The notes below the pieces were generated by a model. That model searched no databases and was not told the DNA's origin. It worked only from the letters and a program-made list of their open reading frames with translations. Below are positions 8,210-17,200 of a stretch of DNA of 64,000 nucleotides, piece after piece (position 1 is the first letter of the stretch; each line of letters begins with the position of its first letter). The position numbers and the translations under genes were made by a program. Origin of the DNA: Candidatus Omnitrophota bacterium (lineage in GTDB: Bacteria; Hinthialibacterota; Hinthialibacteria; Hinthialibacterales; JAKPRU01); NCBI GenBank assembly GCA_029570205.1, contig JAKQSI010000118.1, positions 114,421 through 178,420 on the forward strand. The letters run 5' to 3'.

Positions 8210-10030
8210 TCAATCCAGCTGAAACGTGCTTCGCCAGTCCTCGGTTTCTTTCCAGGCCGGCTGGTCTTCCTTCTTCAGAATGAAACCGCCGATCACCAGG
8301 TCATCGATATGTGTCCGCATGAAACATCGGTACGCATCTTCCGGTGTGCAGACGATCGGCTCCCCGCGCACATTGAAACTGGTGTTGACAATCACCGCGC
8401 AGCCGGTTTTTCTTTCAAACGCCGCAATCGTGTCGTAGTAAAGCGGGTGATCCTCCCGCGCGATGGTCTGAATCCGCGCAGAATAGTCCACATGAGTCAC
8501 TGCCGGTATGTCCGACCGAACAACATAAAGTTTATCCAGGCCAAACAAAGCCTCCTGTTCGGTTGACATAGGGATTCGCCTGTGAGATCGGACCGGCGCG
8601 ACCAGCAGCATATAGGGCGACTCCCGGTCCAGTTCAAAATAATCCGACACACGTTCCCGCAAAACCGCCGGCGCAAACGGTCGAAACGATTCCCGGAACT
8701 TGATTTTCAGGTTCATGGTTTCCTGCATTCGGGGCGACCGTGCATCTCCCAGAATACTTCGGGAGCCTAACGCCCGTGGCCCGAATTCCATCCTTCCCTG
8801 GAACCATCCCACCACTCGTTCCTGCATCAGCAAATCCGCCACCCGTTCGGGAATCTGCTCCATCGGAACGGGGATCACGGTCGCTCCCATTGCCTTCAGC
8901 CGACGCTCGATTTCCTCATTGGAGTATTCCGGCCCCAGCAGGGAGGCTTTCATTCGATCTCTGCCGTCCGGCGTTGCAAACCGGTCGTTCTTGAGGTAAC
9001 GATGATACACCGCCAGCGCCGCCCCCAGTGCGCCACCCGCATCCCCTGCCGCGGGCTGGATCCACAAATCCCTGAATGGGCCATCACGCAAAATCCGCCC
9101 GTTGCCGACACAATTCAGCGCCACACCGCCTGCCAGGCAAAGGTTCTGCTCACCCGTGAGACGGTGAACGTATCGACTCATTCGAAGCATCACTTCTTCC
9201 GTTATATCCTGCACAGAGCGGGCTAAATCCATTTCCCGTTGGGTCAGCGGCGATTCCGGCTTTCGCGGCGGTCCGCCGAACAAGCGATCAAATGCGCCGT
9301 TGGTCATGGTCAAGCCACAATGGTAGTTGAAAAAGTCCAGGTTGACTTTGAACGACCCGTCTTCTTTGACATCCAGAAGGTTGTCAAGAATCGTCTGCAC
9401 ATAAGTTGGCCTGCCGTATGGGGCCAGACCCATTACCTTGTATTCTCCGGAATTTACTCTGAAACCCGTATAATAGGTAAATGCGGAATACAGCATCCCC
9501 AGCGAATGCGGAAACTTCGTTTCCGCCAGGATGTCTATATCGTTTCCGTGTCCATGTCCGCAGGTGGTGGTGGCCCATTCACCCACACCGTCAATGGTCA
9601 GAATGGCTGCACTGTCGAACGGCGACGGGTAGAACGCACTGGCCGCGTGGCTTTCATGATGATCCCCGAACAACACCTTCCCGTCGTAATCGAGCTCCTT
9701 CTTGATGGTATCCACCATCCAGAGCTTCTCTTTCAACCAAAGCGGCATGGCGGCCAGGAAAGACTGAATCCCCTTGGGAACCGATCCCAGGTAGGTTTCC
9801 AGTAGACGGTCGAATTTCAGAATGGGCTTATCGTAAAACACGACGTAATCCACATCGCCGACAGAAATCCCGGCGGTTTCCAGGCAAGCTCGCGCCGCGT
9901 TGCCCGGGAACGATTGATCATGCTTCTTGCGGGTGAACCGCTCTTCCTGCGCGGCGGCGACAATCTCACCATCCCCCACCAATGCCGCCGCACTGTCATG
10001 ATAGAATGCTGATATACCAAGAATCCACAT
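8210..10030 (-). CDS. carbamoyltransferase of the NodU/CmcH family
   Basis: The 606-residue protein begins MWILGISAFYHDSAAALV and has the Kae1-like N-terminal domain with the metal-binding histidines of GDHHESHAASAF (H124, H125, H128), then the YrdC-like C-terminal region (GPRALGSRSILGD, ARIQTIAREDHPLYYD, NTSFNVRGEPIV). These enzymes transfer a carbamoyl group from carbamoyl phosphate, through a carbamoyl-adenylate, to a hydroxyl of a sugar or natural product. It lies 50 bases behind a GT2 gene on the same strand, so a role in decorating a glycan or lipid-linked sugar is likely (inference). It is not HypF: the acylphosphatase and zinc-finger domains are absent, although HypE is encoded 7 kb away. 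Length is normal for the family. Confidence 0.93.
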   Translation of the reverse strand: MWILGISAFYHDSAAALVGDGEIVAAAQEERFTRKKHDQSFPGNAARACLETAGISVGDVDYVVFYDKPILKFDRLLETYLGSVPKGIQSFLAAMPLWLKEKLWMVDTIKKELDYDGKVLFGDHHESHAASAFYPSPFDSAAILTIDGVGEWATTTCGHGHGNDIDILAETKFPHSLGMLYSAFTYYTGFRVNSGEYKVMGLAPYGRPTYVQTILDNLLDVKEDGSFKVNLDFFNYHCGLTMTNGAFDRLFGGPPRKPESPLTQREMDLARSVQDITEEVMLRMSRYVHRLTGEQNLCLAGGVALNCVGNGRILRDGPFRDLWIQPAAGDAGGALGAALAVYHRYLKNDRFATPDGRDRMKASLLGPEYSNEEIERRLKAMGATVIPVPMEQIPERVADLLMQERVVGWFQGRMEFGPRALGSRSILGDARSPRMQETMNLKIKFRESFRPFAPAVLRERVSDYFELDRESPYMLLVAPVRSHRRIPMSTEQEALFGLDKLYVVRSDIPAVTHVDYSARIQTIAREDHPLYYDTIAAFERKTGCAVIVNTSFNVRGEPIVCTPEDAYRCFMRTHIDDLVIGGFILKKEDQPAWKETEDWRSTFQLD

Positions 10031-10080
10031 ACCCTTTGACCGTCCCTATGCAGAGATAGGATGGGCGGAATTACCGCCGC

Positions 10081-10890
10081 TCACTGTCTTTTCATCTTAC
10101 CTTTGGGGGACCAATGCCCGAAGTGAATCCGCCACCACATGCGAAATACCGTGTTCAGAGTCCGGGGGACATGGCTGGGACGCAGCGAACTCTCCCCGGC
10201 CTGGCGCGGGTAATGCTTGACCCCCTTTTCGAAAATTCGAAAATTCCACCGTCGCGCGCGGGCCACCAGTTCGGTATCGATGAAGAAATCGTTGGTTTCC
10301 AGGTCGATACTCTCCAGGACCTCCCGGCGCATCAACTTGAACGAGCAATCCACGTCGCGCACACGCACCCGAAACAGCAGGCGCACCAGGCGGTTGTATC
10401 CCCATGACAGAAACAGCCGCAAAAGCGGATCATACCGATAGACCCGAAAACCCACCACAAGATCGTTCTCGATAATGTGCGGCAGGAAATAGCGCAGATC
10501 TCCGATACTGAACTGCCGGTCCGAATCCGTGTAAAACACCAGGGGATATCGCGCCGCATCGAATCCCCTTCGCAGCGCAGCCCCGTATCCCAGGTTGGTT
10601 TCATGCGACAGGCACCGGATGAGTTCGGGATGTTTCTGTGCCATCTCGTCGGCTCTTTTGCCCGTGTCGTCGCGGCTGCCATCGTTCACCACGATGATCT
10701 CATACAAGACAGCGGATTTTTCCTGGGCGTTGTCTTGGGCGAGGTTGGCAGGCTCCAGTGCCCGGCACACCTGCTGCAAATGCGGTCGGAGTTTCTCCAG
10801 CTCGGCCAATGCCTCTTCCAGAAGGGGGACAATGTTGTCCTCTTCGTTGTATGCGGGAAGAACCACCGTTAGCCCCATGGATTCCGACAT
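10081..10890 (-). CDS. family 2 glycosyltransferase (dolichol-phosphate-mannose-synthase-like)
   Basis: A GT-A fold enzyme of about 269 residues. It has the opening strand VVLPAYNEEDNI, the nucleotide-binding IIVVNDGSRDDT, the metal-binding D-x-D as YTDSDRQF, and a conserved VDCSFKLMRREVL acceptor loop. The nearest general type is the polyprenyl-phosphate sugar transferase group without C-terminal membrane helices. An insertion of about 25 residues separates the first two strands (near LEPANLAQDNAQEK). The start at 10890 is chosen because GGAG precedes it and because an upstream ATG would add a non-conserved tail. It is probably co-transcribed with the carbamoyltransferase 50 bases downstream. 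Confidence 0.85.
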   Translation of the reverse strand: MSESMGLTVVLPAYNEEDNIVPLLEEALAELEKLRPHLQQVCRALEPANLAQDNAQEKSAVLYEIIVVNDGSRDDTGKRADEMAQKHPELIRCLSHETNLGYGAALRRGFDAARYPLVFYTDSDRQFSIGDLRYFLPHIIENDLVVGFRVYRYDPLLRLFLSWGYNRLVRLLFRVRVRDVDCSFKLMRREVLESIDLETNDFFIDTELVARARRWNFRIFEKGVKHYPRQAGESSLRPSHVPRTLNTVFRMWWRIHFGHWSPKGKMKRQ

Positions 10891-10990
10891 ATCGGGATCG
10901 CTCCGATTAAATAGTTGTCGCTCCAATAAAACGCCATTCTAATGTACGATGATGAAATTGTCTCGACAAACGCCAACTTAAAGCGGGCAG

Positions 10991-11010
10991 GACGGGCCTC
11001 CGCGCCTGTC
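10991..11010. repeat. palindromic repeat, family B (copy 1)
   Basis: GACGGGC-CTCCGC-GCCTGTC is a seven-base stem with one wobble pair. The surrounding sequence (GGACNGGCCTCCG, then CCTGTCAATG) matches the copy at 38873-38892 over about 25 bases, and a shorter relative is at 28863-28878. Confidence 0.75.
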
Positions 11011-12760
11011 AATGGCCCAATTCTAACCACACCTCTTTCAGCGGCCTTCGGTCCATGGCGTTCAGCTCCAATCCTCGGACGTACGGCTGAACTAGACGGG
11101 TTGTGTGCTGATAATTGATCAGCAGCCAGGGGCAAACCTCCATAACAATTTCCTCGGCCTGACGGTACAGGTCAAATCGCTTTTCGGTATCCAGCGTCCG
11201 CAACGCTTCCCGGAACAGCGCATCGAATCGCGGATCGGAAAACCGTGTAGCATTCGGCCCGGCCGGGCTGAAATTTCGCGAGTCGAACAAGGCCAGAAAG
11301 TTCTCCGGGTCCACATAATCGGCATTCCATCCCAATCGAAAAAACGCGACATCACCTCGCTCCACCGTATCCAGATGCTGTGACCATTCCACAACCTTCA
11401 ACCGGATCTTGAATCCGACATCTTCCAGTTGTTGCTGGATCACCTCGGCGAGCAGCTCGTTGAGACGACCGGCGGAGTTCAGTTGCAGAGTGATTTCCGG
11501 CAGGTTTTTTCCACCCGGATATCCCGCCTCGGCGAGAAGGCTTCGCGCCTTCTCCGGATCGTAGGTAAATCCCCACACCCGTTCCCCGTATCCCGGCATC
11601 GAGGTCGGTATCGGGCCTTTCGCCGGTGTCCCCTCGCCCCGAAGAATGTGATGGATGATCCCTTCCCGGTCGATGGCGTAGTTCATTGCATAGCGCAGCC
11701 TGACATCCGTGCCGAGCGGCGGTTTCCCCATCAGGAATCCGAAATAGTTGATTGCCAGGAGTTGTTTCTGCCGAATTTGAAATTTCTGAAAGTTCGGTCG
11801 CGGCTTGTTCTCTTTATCGAAAACGCCGTCCCACATATCCGGAGGAATCGGTTGAACATATTCCAGGTTTCCAAGCACGAATTCCTGGAACTCCGGGATG
11901 CTTTCTCCGATGAAACGGCTGATGACCTTGTCCAAATAGGGCAGGGAATTGCCGTGAGAGTCCTTGCCCCAATAGTGCGGATTCCGCTCCAGCACAATCC
12001 GCCGGTCCGGAATCCATTCCACAAACTCAAACGGCCCCGTGCCCACCGGATTCTGGAAAAAATCCTCTCCGTAATACTCCACGGCCTCCTGCGGCACAAC
12101 AAATCCGTAGGAGATGGTCAGAAGGCTCAGGAACGGAGCGAACGGCTCATTCAGGACAATCCGAAAGGTATGAGGATCCACAACTTGGAATCCCTCCACC
12201 CGGTCGGAGGCTCCGTCGTGGAACTCTTTGATCCCTCTCACTTTACCGTTCCAGATCCAATATCCCGTCGAAAGCGTTTTCGGGTCCGCAATCCGTGTAA
12301 ACGAATACCGAACATCCTCTGCGGTCAGTTCGCGACCTTTTCCATTCGGGAAGGCCGGCGAATCGTGAAACAGAACTCCGTCTCTGAGATGAAACGTATA
12401 GACCTTGCCGTCCTCGGATATTTCCCAGCACGTCGCCAGACAGGGTTGAAGTCCGAGCGCGGGGTTGAATTCTACAAGCCCCTCGTAAATATTCTCGGAA
12501 ATATGCCAGGATGCGCTATCTCCGATTCGGGCCGGGTCGAGACTTCTGGGAAACTCTGTCAAATTGAAACGAAATGTTCCTCCCTGCACGATTCCACCCG
12601 CTATTTCTCGATATTCCTTCCCCGTGTCCTGCTCCCCTTTTCCGCAGCTGAGACACAACAAGATCAGTGTTACAGCACACACAACAGCGTAGCCCCGGTT
12701 TGGAAGAACGTCATACCGGTCAATGCCGAACCGCCGTCCCTTTTTGAGACGAAGTCGCAT
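11009..12760 (-). CDS. extracellular solute-binding lipoprotein, peptide/nickel ABC type (SBP family 5)
   Basis: The mature protein has the cluster-C binding-protein fold of DppA/OppA: GTFRFNLTEFPRSLDPARIGD near the N-terminus, the AEDVRYSFTRIADP segment, NPVGTGPFEFVEW, and the C-terminal region NADYVDPENFLALFDS. A hydrophobic signal segment (AVVCAVTLILLCLSCGKG) ends in a cysteine that could be lipidated, so it is likely anchored in a membrane facing the periplasm. No permease or ATPase gene is adjacent, which is unusual for a transport operon; it may serve an importer encoded elsewhere. The start is uncertain: 12760 lacks a strong ribosome binding site and in-frame alternatives exist up to 12793. 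Ligand unknown. Confidence 0.88.
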   Translation of the reverse strand: MRLRLKKGRRFGIDRYDVLPNRGYAVVCAVTLILLCLSCGKGEQDTGKEYREIAGGIVQGGTFRFNLTEFPRSLDPARIGDSASWHISENIYEGLVEFNPALGLQPCLATCWEISEDGKVYTFHLRDGVLFHDSPAFPNGKGRELTAEDVRYSFTRIADPKTLSTGYWIWNGKVRGIKEFHDGASDRVEGFQVVDPHTFRIVLNEPFAPFLSLLTISYGFVVPQEAVEYYGEDFFQNPVGTGPFEFVEWIPDRRIVLERNPHYWGKDSHGNSLPYLDKVISRFIGESIPEFQEFVLGNLEYVQPIPPDMWDGVFDKENKPRPNFQKFQIRQKQLLAINYFGFLMGKPPLGTDVRLRYAMNYAIDREGIIHHILRGEGTPAKGPIPTSMPGYGERVWGFTYDPEKARSLLAEAGYPGGKNLPEITLQLNSAGRLNELLAEVIQQQLEDVGFKIRLKVVEWSQHLDTVERGDVAFFRLGWNADYVDPENFLALFDSRNFSPAGPNATRFSDPRFDALFREALRTLDTEKRFDLYRQAEEIVMEVCPWLLINYQHTTRLVQPYVRGLELNAMDRRPLKEVWLELGH

Positions 12761-12948
12761 TATGAGACATATCTTTTTGAACATAAACATCAACTATGAT
12801 TCAAATTGAGATTACCCGGTCCCCCATCACCGTAGTATTCAGAAACTCATAGAAGCAAATCGTCAATAATTTCAGGACGTTACGAGCGTAAAAAACAATT
12901 CTCGTTGCATTCCCGAAATTGGTATGCAGGTTGCGTTGGGTTCGAATC

Positions 12949-13037
12949 GTCGAGACAGGCCCGTAAGGGCGGTTTCGACAGAAATAGCTCACCCTCCTTC
13001 GTTGTGGCAAGGTATTAGCCTTGCCTTTCTTTTTTTT
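12949..13037 (+). ncRNA. candidate structured RNA: GNRA-capped hairpin plus intrinsic terminator
   Basis: Bases 12949-12979 fold into about 12 base pairs (GTCGAGAC paired with GTTTCGAC, then CCC with GGGC) closed by GTAA, a GNRA tetraloop in the + strand RNA. Twenty-six bases later GGCAAGG-TATTAG-CCTTGCC is followed by a T-rich tract, a textbook rho-independent terminator that works only on the + strand. Both flanking protein genes are on the - strand and the next + strand gene starts 2.9 kb away, so the terminator has no mRNA to end. This suggests an independent small RNA whose 5' end I cannot place. No known RNA family was recognised. Confidence 0.38.
13006..13037 (+). terminator. rho-independent terminator on the + strand
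   Basis: A seven-base-pair GC-rich stem (GGCAAGG / CCTTGCC, loop TATTAG) is followed directly by TTTCTTTTTTTT. On the - strand the tract would precede the stem, so direction is clear. Confidence 0.75.
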
Positions 13038-13190
13038 ATTCCCGGATGCTGGTGGACACGATAATGCCATAACTGACACGTACATCTTTTAACCCCTTTG
13101 TATTCACGCTGGCCTGTCAGTGTGACCTCGCAGGGGGTGTACCGGCATCTTGCCCGGTGATAAGGTGATAAAATATCAACCCAATGTTGC

Positions 13191-14792
13191 TTACCCGCTA
13201 TCCTCCACCTGAGTGCCCTCTTCCGAAAGCGGAACCGCCACGGTGAATGTACTGCCCTTTCCGAGTTCGCTTTCCACGTCGATCCTGCCGCCGATCTGTT
13301 CAATAACCTGGTTTACAATGGACAATCCGAGTCCGGTTCCATCCGGTCTGCCCGTATAAAACGGATCGAAGATTTTTTCTCGTTCTTCTGCGGTCATTCC
13401 ACGACCATGGTCGGTGATCCGTAAAACCGCTTCCCTCTCCTTCCCCATCTCCAGCACAACGGCGATCCCGGCCTCTTTGGGGGTTTCTGCCATGCTTTGG
13501 ACCGCATTCAACAATAGATTGACCAGAAGGGCCACGAATTGACCGGAATCTGCGAAAATCGGCACGGCATCACGGGGCATCGAAAGGTTCAGGTCGATGT
13601 CTCTGGTTTGATACCGAACCAGGGAGACCGCCTCCTGAACGGCGGAGCGAAGATCGAAACACCGCGCTTCTTCTTTCGCGGAGGCCAGCGACTTTAATCG
13701 GGCCAACAAATCCTGACACCGACCTGATTCACGTTGGATGATCTCGATTTCTTCAAGACGAGGATCGCTCTGTTCATATTGCCCGATCAGGTAGGAGGCG
13801 CAGGATTTGATGATGGCAATCGGATTTCCCAGCTCGTGCGCCATCCCCGCCGCTAATTGTCCCACGGAGGCTAGACGGTTGGAGCGGCTGAGACGCTTTT
13901 CCCGCAATGCCGATGCCTTTCGTGTTTCAAGAACCAGGACCTGCATATCGTTTCTGTCCGGCACAGGGAAGGCGGAAACGCCGACGAATATCTTCGTCCC
14001 GTCTGTCCGCTCGGCGGGGCATTCTGCCTCGTAGGGTCCTTCGTCCGCCAATCGGGATTCCTGCAAGCTCTGAACGATATTTTTCGGCAGCCGACTCTCG
14101 GACAGGGATTTCCCCGGAACGAATCCCAACAGAGACTCGCCGGGTCCGGTCGCGGCGACAACCATTCCGTTCTTCAGCAGGACCAGCCCGATCGGGATCG
14201 CATCGGTCATGCTTTTCAGACTGTCCAGTTCCTGCGCGTTCCGTTCAAGCCGATATGACCACTCCCGGCGTTCCTCGGAGAAAAACCGAAGCATTACCCA
14301 TCCCTCCAGGAATACGCCCCACAGAATCAGCGCGTTCGCTACTGGTGAGACCGCCACAGAACGGATGGCATTCCAGACAGTCAGCACAATCATCACCGCC
14401 AGTACGATCCCCAGGATCGTGTCCAAGACCGGAACCGGAATCCCATGGCGATAAGACAGCGCCAGCATAATGGCCCATGGGATAAAAAACGTTGCCCAGA
14501 GATCGTTCCCCTCACCGGCCCCATATCCCAACGCCAGAAGGAACAGCACATCTACCGCGTATGTAATCCAAAGCAGAATCGCTCCGGAGGCTGTACGGAA
14601 CCAATCGGAGGCCCCCCGAATCGTCGCCCACAGGACCGGCAAAAGGGCGAGCAGCCCGTACCCCATTATCAGCCATACCAATCGCACCGATGGCGCATGA
14701 GAGGGATATGGCGATACCACCGCCGAATACCCCAACGCGACAACCAACAAAATCGCGCGATACATGACAACGGGACGGATTTCTTTTTGCAT
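13191..14792 (-). CDS. membrane sensor histidine kinase with PAS domain
   Basis: The 533-residue protein has about six N-terminal membrane segments (residues 10-170), a PAS-like domain (about 195-290), a dimerisation/phosphoacceptor helix with H319 in GMAHELGNPIAIIKS, and a GHKL ATPase domain (LLNAVQSMAETP N-box, DHGRGMTAEE G1 box, GTGLGLSIVNQVIEQ G2 box). It is of the NtrB/ZraS-like type that phosphorylates sigma-54 activators. It ends in an acidic tail. The DUF4159 gene lies 199 bases upstream on the same strand. Its partner is probably one of the two response regulators encoded within 6 kb (15909 or the NtrC-type gene at 18450), but that pairing is inference. The signal it senses is unknown. 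Confidence 0.92.
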   Translation of the reverse strand: MQKEIRPVVMYRAILLVVALGYSAVVSPYPSHAPSVRLVWLIMGYGLLALLPVLWATIRGASDWFRTASGAILLWITYAVDVLFLLALGYGAGEGNDLWATFFIPWAIMLALSYRHGIPVPVLDTILGIVLAVMIVLTVWNAIRSVAVSPVANALILWGVFLEGWVMLRFFSEERREWSYRLERNAQELDSLKSMTDAIPIGLVLLKNGMVVAATGPGESLLGFVPGKSLSESRLPKNIVQSLQESRLADEGPYEAECPAERTDGTKIFVGVSAFPVPDRNDMQVLVLETRKASALREKRLSRSNRLASVGQLAAGMAHELGNPIAIIKSCASYLIGQYEQSDPRLEEIEIIQRESGRCQDLLARLKSLASAKEEARCFDLRSAVQEAVSLVRYQTRDIDLNLSMPRDAVPIFADSGQFVALLVNLLLNAVQSMAETPKEAGIAVVLEMGKEREAVLRITDHGRGMTAEEREKIFDPFYTGRPDGTGLGLSIVNQVIEQIGGRIDVESELGKGSTFTVAVPLSEEGTQVEDSG

Positions 14793-14865
14793 TCCTCAGT
14801 AAGCGCCCTTTTTCTCTTTTGGATGCACTTGCGACGGTCTTAAAACCTGTAGAGATCATAACCAT

Positions 14866-14886
14866 CTCCACCAAAGATAGGTGGAG
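14866..14886. repeat. palindromic repeat, family C (decayed copy)
   Basis: CTCCACC-AAAGATA-GGTGGAG is a perfect seven-base-pair stem. It has the layout and the AAAGAT loop of the family C copies at 22289, 26834, 38913 and 42689 (consensus CTCCCCC-GAAGAT-CGGGGGAG). Confidence 0.65.
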
Positions 14887-14991
14887 ACACAAACCATGCT
14901 CAATTTTCTGAACTTATCATCTCCGCCTTAATACCGGAAATTAAGATTCTTTTTCTTCAGCCATGCTCCTTTCCCATCTCCCCAATATATC

Positions 14992-15672
14992 TCAAGAACT
15001 CAGAGCAAACAGCACAATGTTGATTCCCATCTGGAGAGCCGCTTCGTGTTTTTCCGGCGGGTCTTCCGGATGGACTCCCTGGCTCTCCATGCCGTCTCCG
15101 ATATCACACTGATAGGTGTAGAAAACCACCAGGCGTCCGTCCAGGTAAATCCCGAGTCCTTGGGCCGGCAAACCATCGTGCAGATGGATTTTCGGCGGAC
15201 CGGCATCGAACGAATAAAAGTAATGGTAAATCGGATGATCGTGAGGCAGCTCGACAAGCGGATGATCGGGAAACAGCTGTTGCATTTCCGACCGGAAAGA
15301 TGAATCCATTCCGTAATTGTCATCCGCCCAGAGAAAGCCGCCGCGATGCAGGTAATCCCGCAGACGCTCTCGCTCTGCTTCTGTGAACCGCACTGTTCCG
15401 TGGCCGTTCATGTATAGGATCGGGTAGCCCGCGAGCGCCGGGTCCGATGGGGCCACAACAGATTCCTGCTTCGGAAACGTCATCTCCAGGCGTTCCCGCA
15501 GTGCGGCAAGGAGATTCGGAAGCGAGCTGGCATTGCTGTACCAGTCTCCCCCACCACCGTACTTCAGTCGCGCAATCGAGAGTCCCGACCCTGCATCCTG
15601 AGCCGAGGCATCCGTGTGCATCGATAAGAAGCAAAGAATACTGATTGGAAACCAAACCATCCTGCAACTCAT
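14992..15672 (-). CDS. secreted DUF4159 protein (ThuA/GATase-like fold)
   Basis: A signal peptide (residues 1-24, ending HTDASAQD) precedes a single domain of about 200 residues. The stretch RLKYGGGGDWYSNASSLPNLL, the LYMNGHG segment, YLHRGGFLWADDNYG and the HPIYHYFYSF region are the diagnostic blocks of DUF4159. The family has a class I glutamine-amidotransferase-like fold without a proven activity and is frequent next to MoxR/VWA-type genes or in envelope contexts; neither is present here. The gene lies between a histidine kinase (199 bases downstream) and a divergent receiver-kinase hybrid. The function is unknown and I do not infer one. Confidence 0.8.
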   Translation of the reverse strand: MSCRMVWFPISILCFLSMHTDASAQDAGSGLSIARLKYGGGGDWYSNASSLPNLLAALRERLEMTFPKQESVVAPSDPALAGYPILYMNGHGTVRFTEAERERLRDYLHRGGFLWADDNYGMDSSFRSEMQQLFPDHPLVELPHDHPIYHYFYSFDAGPPKIHLHDGLPAQGLGIYLDGRLVVFYTYQCDIGDGMESQGVHPEDPPEKHEAALQMGINIVLFALSS

Positions 15673-15908
15673 TCATCTCTCCAGTTTGTTCGGATTCAAG
15701 ACATACCTTTCGGTTCTTCGGAGTTCCTTGGATTTCACCTTGGCGTGAAACCTTTAAACGGGTATCCTTTTTATTGTATATCAGCGACCTTGAATCGTCA
15801 TGTATCAGGGGAATTTCGGGAATGGCACGGACGAGTGTCTTTTGTGGTTTGAATTGGTGCAGTGCCTGGATCAACGTATAGGCCATTATCTGTTTCGGAG
15901 AAATCATC

Positions 15909-17072
15909 GTGACGGAGAAAGCCGACAACGGAAGAGTTCATGTCCTTATTGTGGACGATGACAATCTGGCGAGAGCCTTGGTGGTGGAAGTCATAGAAAG
16001 CATGGGCTTGTCCTGCGCTCAGGCTGGGAGCGGCGAAGAGGCCATCCGATGGTTCGCTGAGAAACGGGCGGATCTTGTTCTGCTGGATATTGTGATGCCC
16101 GGCATGGATGGCTTGGAGACCTTGCGCGTCCTGAAAGAAATGGATCCCGAAGTAATGGTGATCATGACCACGGGGCAGCGCGAATTCAATTCCGTAGTGG
16201 AGGCCATGCGGCTGGGGGCCTTCGATTATGTGAGCAAGCCGTACCAGATACCCATCCTTGAAAACAGCGTCCGGCGCGCACTCGACCGACATGAGATGAT
16301 TATGGAGCGCGACAGGCTGGTTGAGGAACTTCAAGCGGCGAAAAGCCTGCTGCAAGGGGAGGTCGTTCGACGATCCGGTATGGCGGCCGTCGGGACTCTT
16401 GCCGCCGGTGTCGCCCACGAATTCAACAACCTGATCGGTGCGATGGTAGGCTATGCGGAACTCGCCGTTCGGTCCGGGGAATCGCGGTTGCAGGAACAGG
16501 CCATACAGGTGGTTCTCAAATCCTGCGCTCGCGCCAAGCACATTATCGGCAACCTGCTGGTTTATGCCAGGCGTCTACAGGCCGAACCTCAAACCTGTCG
16601 GCTATCCGAACTTATGGAGAACACGCTGGCCTTGCTGGAACGGGATTTTCGTAAAAAGGAAATCGAGATTTGCCGGGAATACTTGGGAGATGACAGCGCG
16701 TTTTGTGACCCCGGGCAGATCGCGCAGGTTCTGTTCACTGTTATCGACAATGCGCGGGAAGCCATGCACAGCGGCGGAAAACTTATCGTGACCATCGACT
16801 CTACCGGTCCCGATCACCGGATTGTGATTGCCGATCAAGGCACAGGCATTCCCCCGGAATTCCTCGCACGGATTTTTGAACCGTTCGCCTATCGGGACAC
16901 CATAATTGCCGGTCATCGAATCGGTCTCGGATTGTGCGTGGCCTCTATGATTCTCCAGGAACACAAGGGACACATTGAAATTGAAAGCCAATTGAATCAG
17001 GGAACAACTGTCCACATTTCCCTGCCCAAAAAGACCCCTTCCCAAGTACTTTTTAAAAAGACTGCCGGGTAA
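15909..17072 (+). CDS. receiver-histidine kinase hybrid (REC-HisKA-HATPase)
   Basis: The 387-residue protein begins at a GTG with GGAG upstream. An N-terminal receiver domain has the acidic pocket DDD (16-18), the phosphoacceptor D60 in LVLLDIVMPGMDG and the conserved lysine in YVSKPY. A linker helix leads to a HisKA motif with H169 (GVAHEFNNLIGAMVGY) and a GHKL ATPase with DNAREAMHSGG, ADQGTGIPPEF and GHRIGLGLCVASMI. There is no membrane segment, so it is cytosolic. The receiver-first layout means kinase output is itself controlled by an upstream kinase, plausibly the membrane kinase at 13191. It is divergent from the DUF4159 gene across 236 bases. The likely output is the NtrC-type regulator encoded 1.4 kb downstream (inference). 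Confidence 0.9.
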   Translation: MTEKADNGRVHVLIVDDDNLARALVVEVIESMGLSCAQAGSGEEAIRWFAEKRADLVLLDIVMPGMDGLETLRVLKEMDPEVMVIMTTGQREFNSVVEAMRLGAFDYVSKPYQIPILENSVRRALDRHEMIMERDRLVEELQAAKSLLQGEVVRRSGMAAVGTLAAGVAHEFNNLIGAMVGYAELAVRSGESRLQEQAIQVVLKSCARAKHIIGNLLVYARRLQAEPQTCRLSELMENTLALLERDFRKKEIEICREYLGDDSAFCDPGQIAQVLFTVIDNAREAMHSGGKLIVTIDSTGPDHRIVIADQGTGIPPEFLARIFEPFAYRDTIIAGHRIGLGLCVASMILQEHKGHIEIESQLNQGTTVHISLPKKTPSQVLFKKTAG

Positions 17073-17081
17073 TCTCCTGTC

Positions 17082-17200
17082 GAGAAGATTTCTCCCTTCG
17101 GTCGAAATGACGGGAAAGGCTGTCTCAAATAATGCGAGGCGCTGTCCTGGGATGACGGAACGATTGTCATTCCGAACGAATGTGAGGAATCTCAGGGATC
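17082..17200. repeat. MITE-like unit with inverted ends
   Basis: The left end (AGATTTCTCCCTTCGGTCG then AAATGAC) and the reverse complement of the right end (GAGATTCCTCACATTCG then TTCGGAATGAC) match imperfectly, so the segment has terminal inverted repeats about 30 bases long around a short core. It fills the whole space between two convergent genes and stops at the hypE stop codon. Related wording (GTCATTCCGA...) appears in the unit at 25535. Confidence 0.6.

Larger units (their letters stand above)
12761..13190. other. gene-free gap with a candidate structured RNA
   Basis: The gap between two leftward genes contains no credible coding frame. On the + strand it holds a GTAA-capped hairpin (12949-12979) and a strong intrinsic terminator (13006-13037), described separately. 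The remainder (13040-13190) shows no structure that I can support. Confidence 0.5.

Noticed and set aside
8210..10030. HypF (carbamoyltransferase partner of HypE)
   Set aside because: The NodU/CmcH layout lacks the acylphosphatase and zinc-finger domains of HypF.
11429..12799. 456-codon + strand open frame over the solute-binding protein gene
   Set aside because: It is the antisense of a clear DppA/OppA-like protein and shows no family motif of its own.
12925..12960. T-loop-like GGTTCGAATC taken as part of a tRNA
   Set aside because: No acceptor or anticodon arm pairs around it; it belongs to the region of the candidate RNA.
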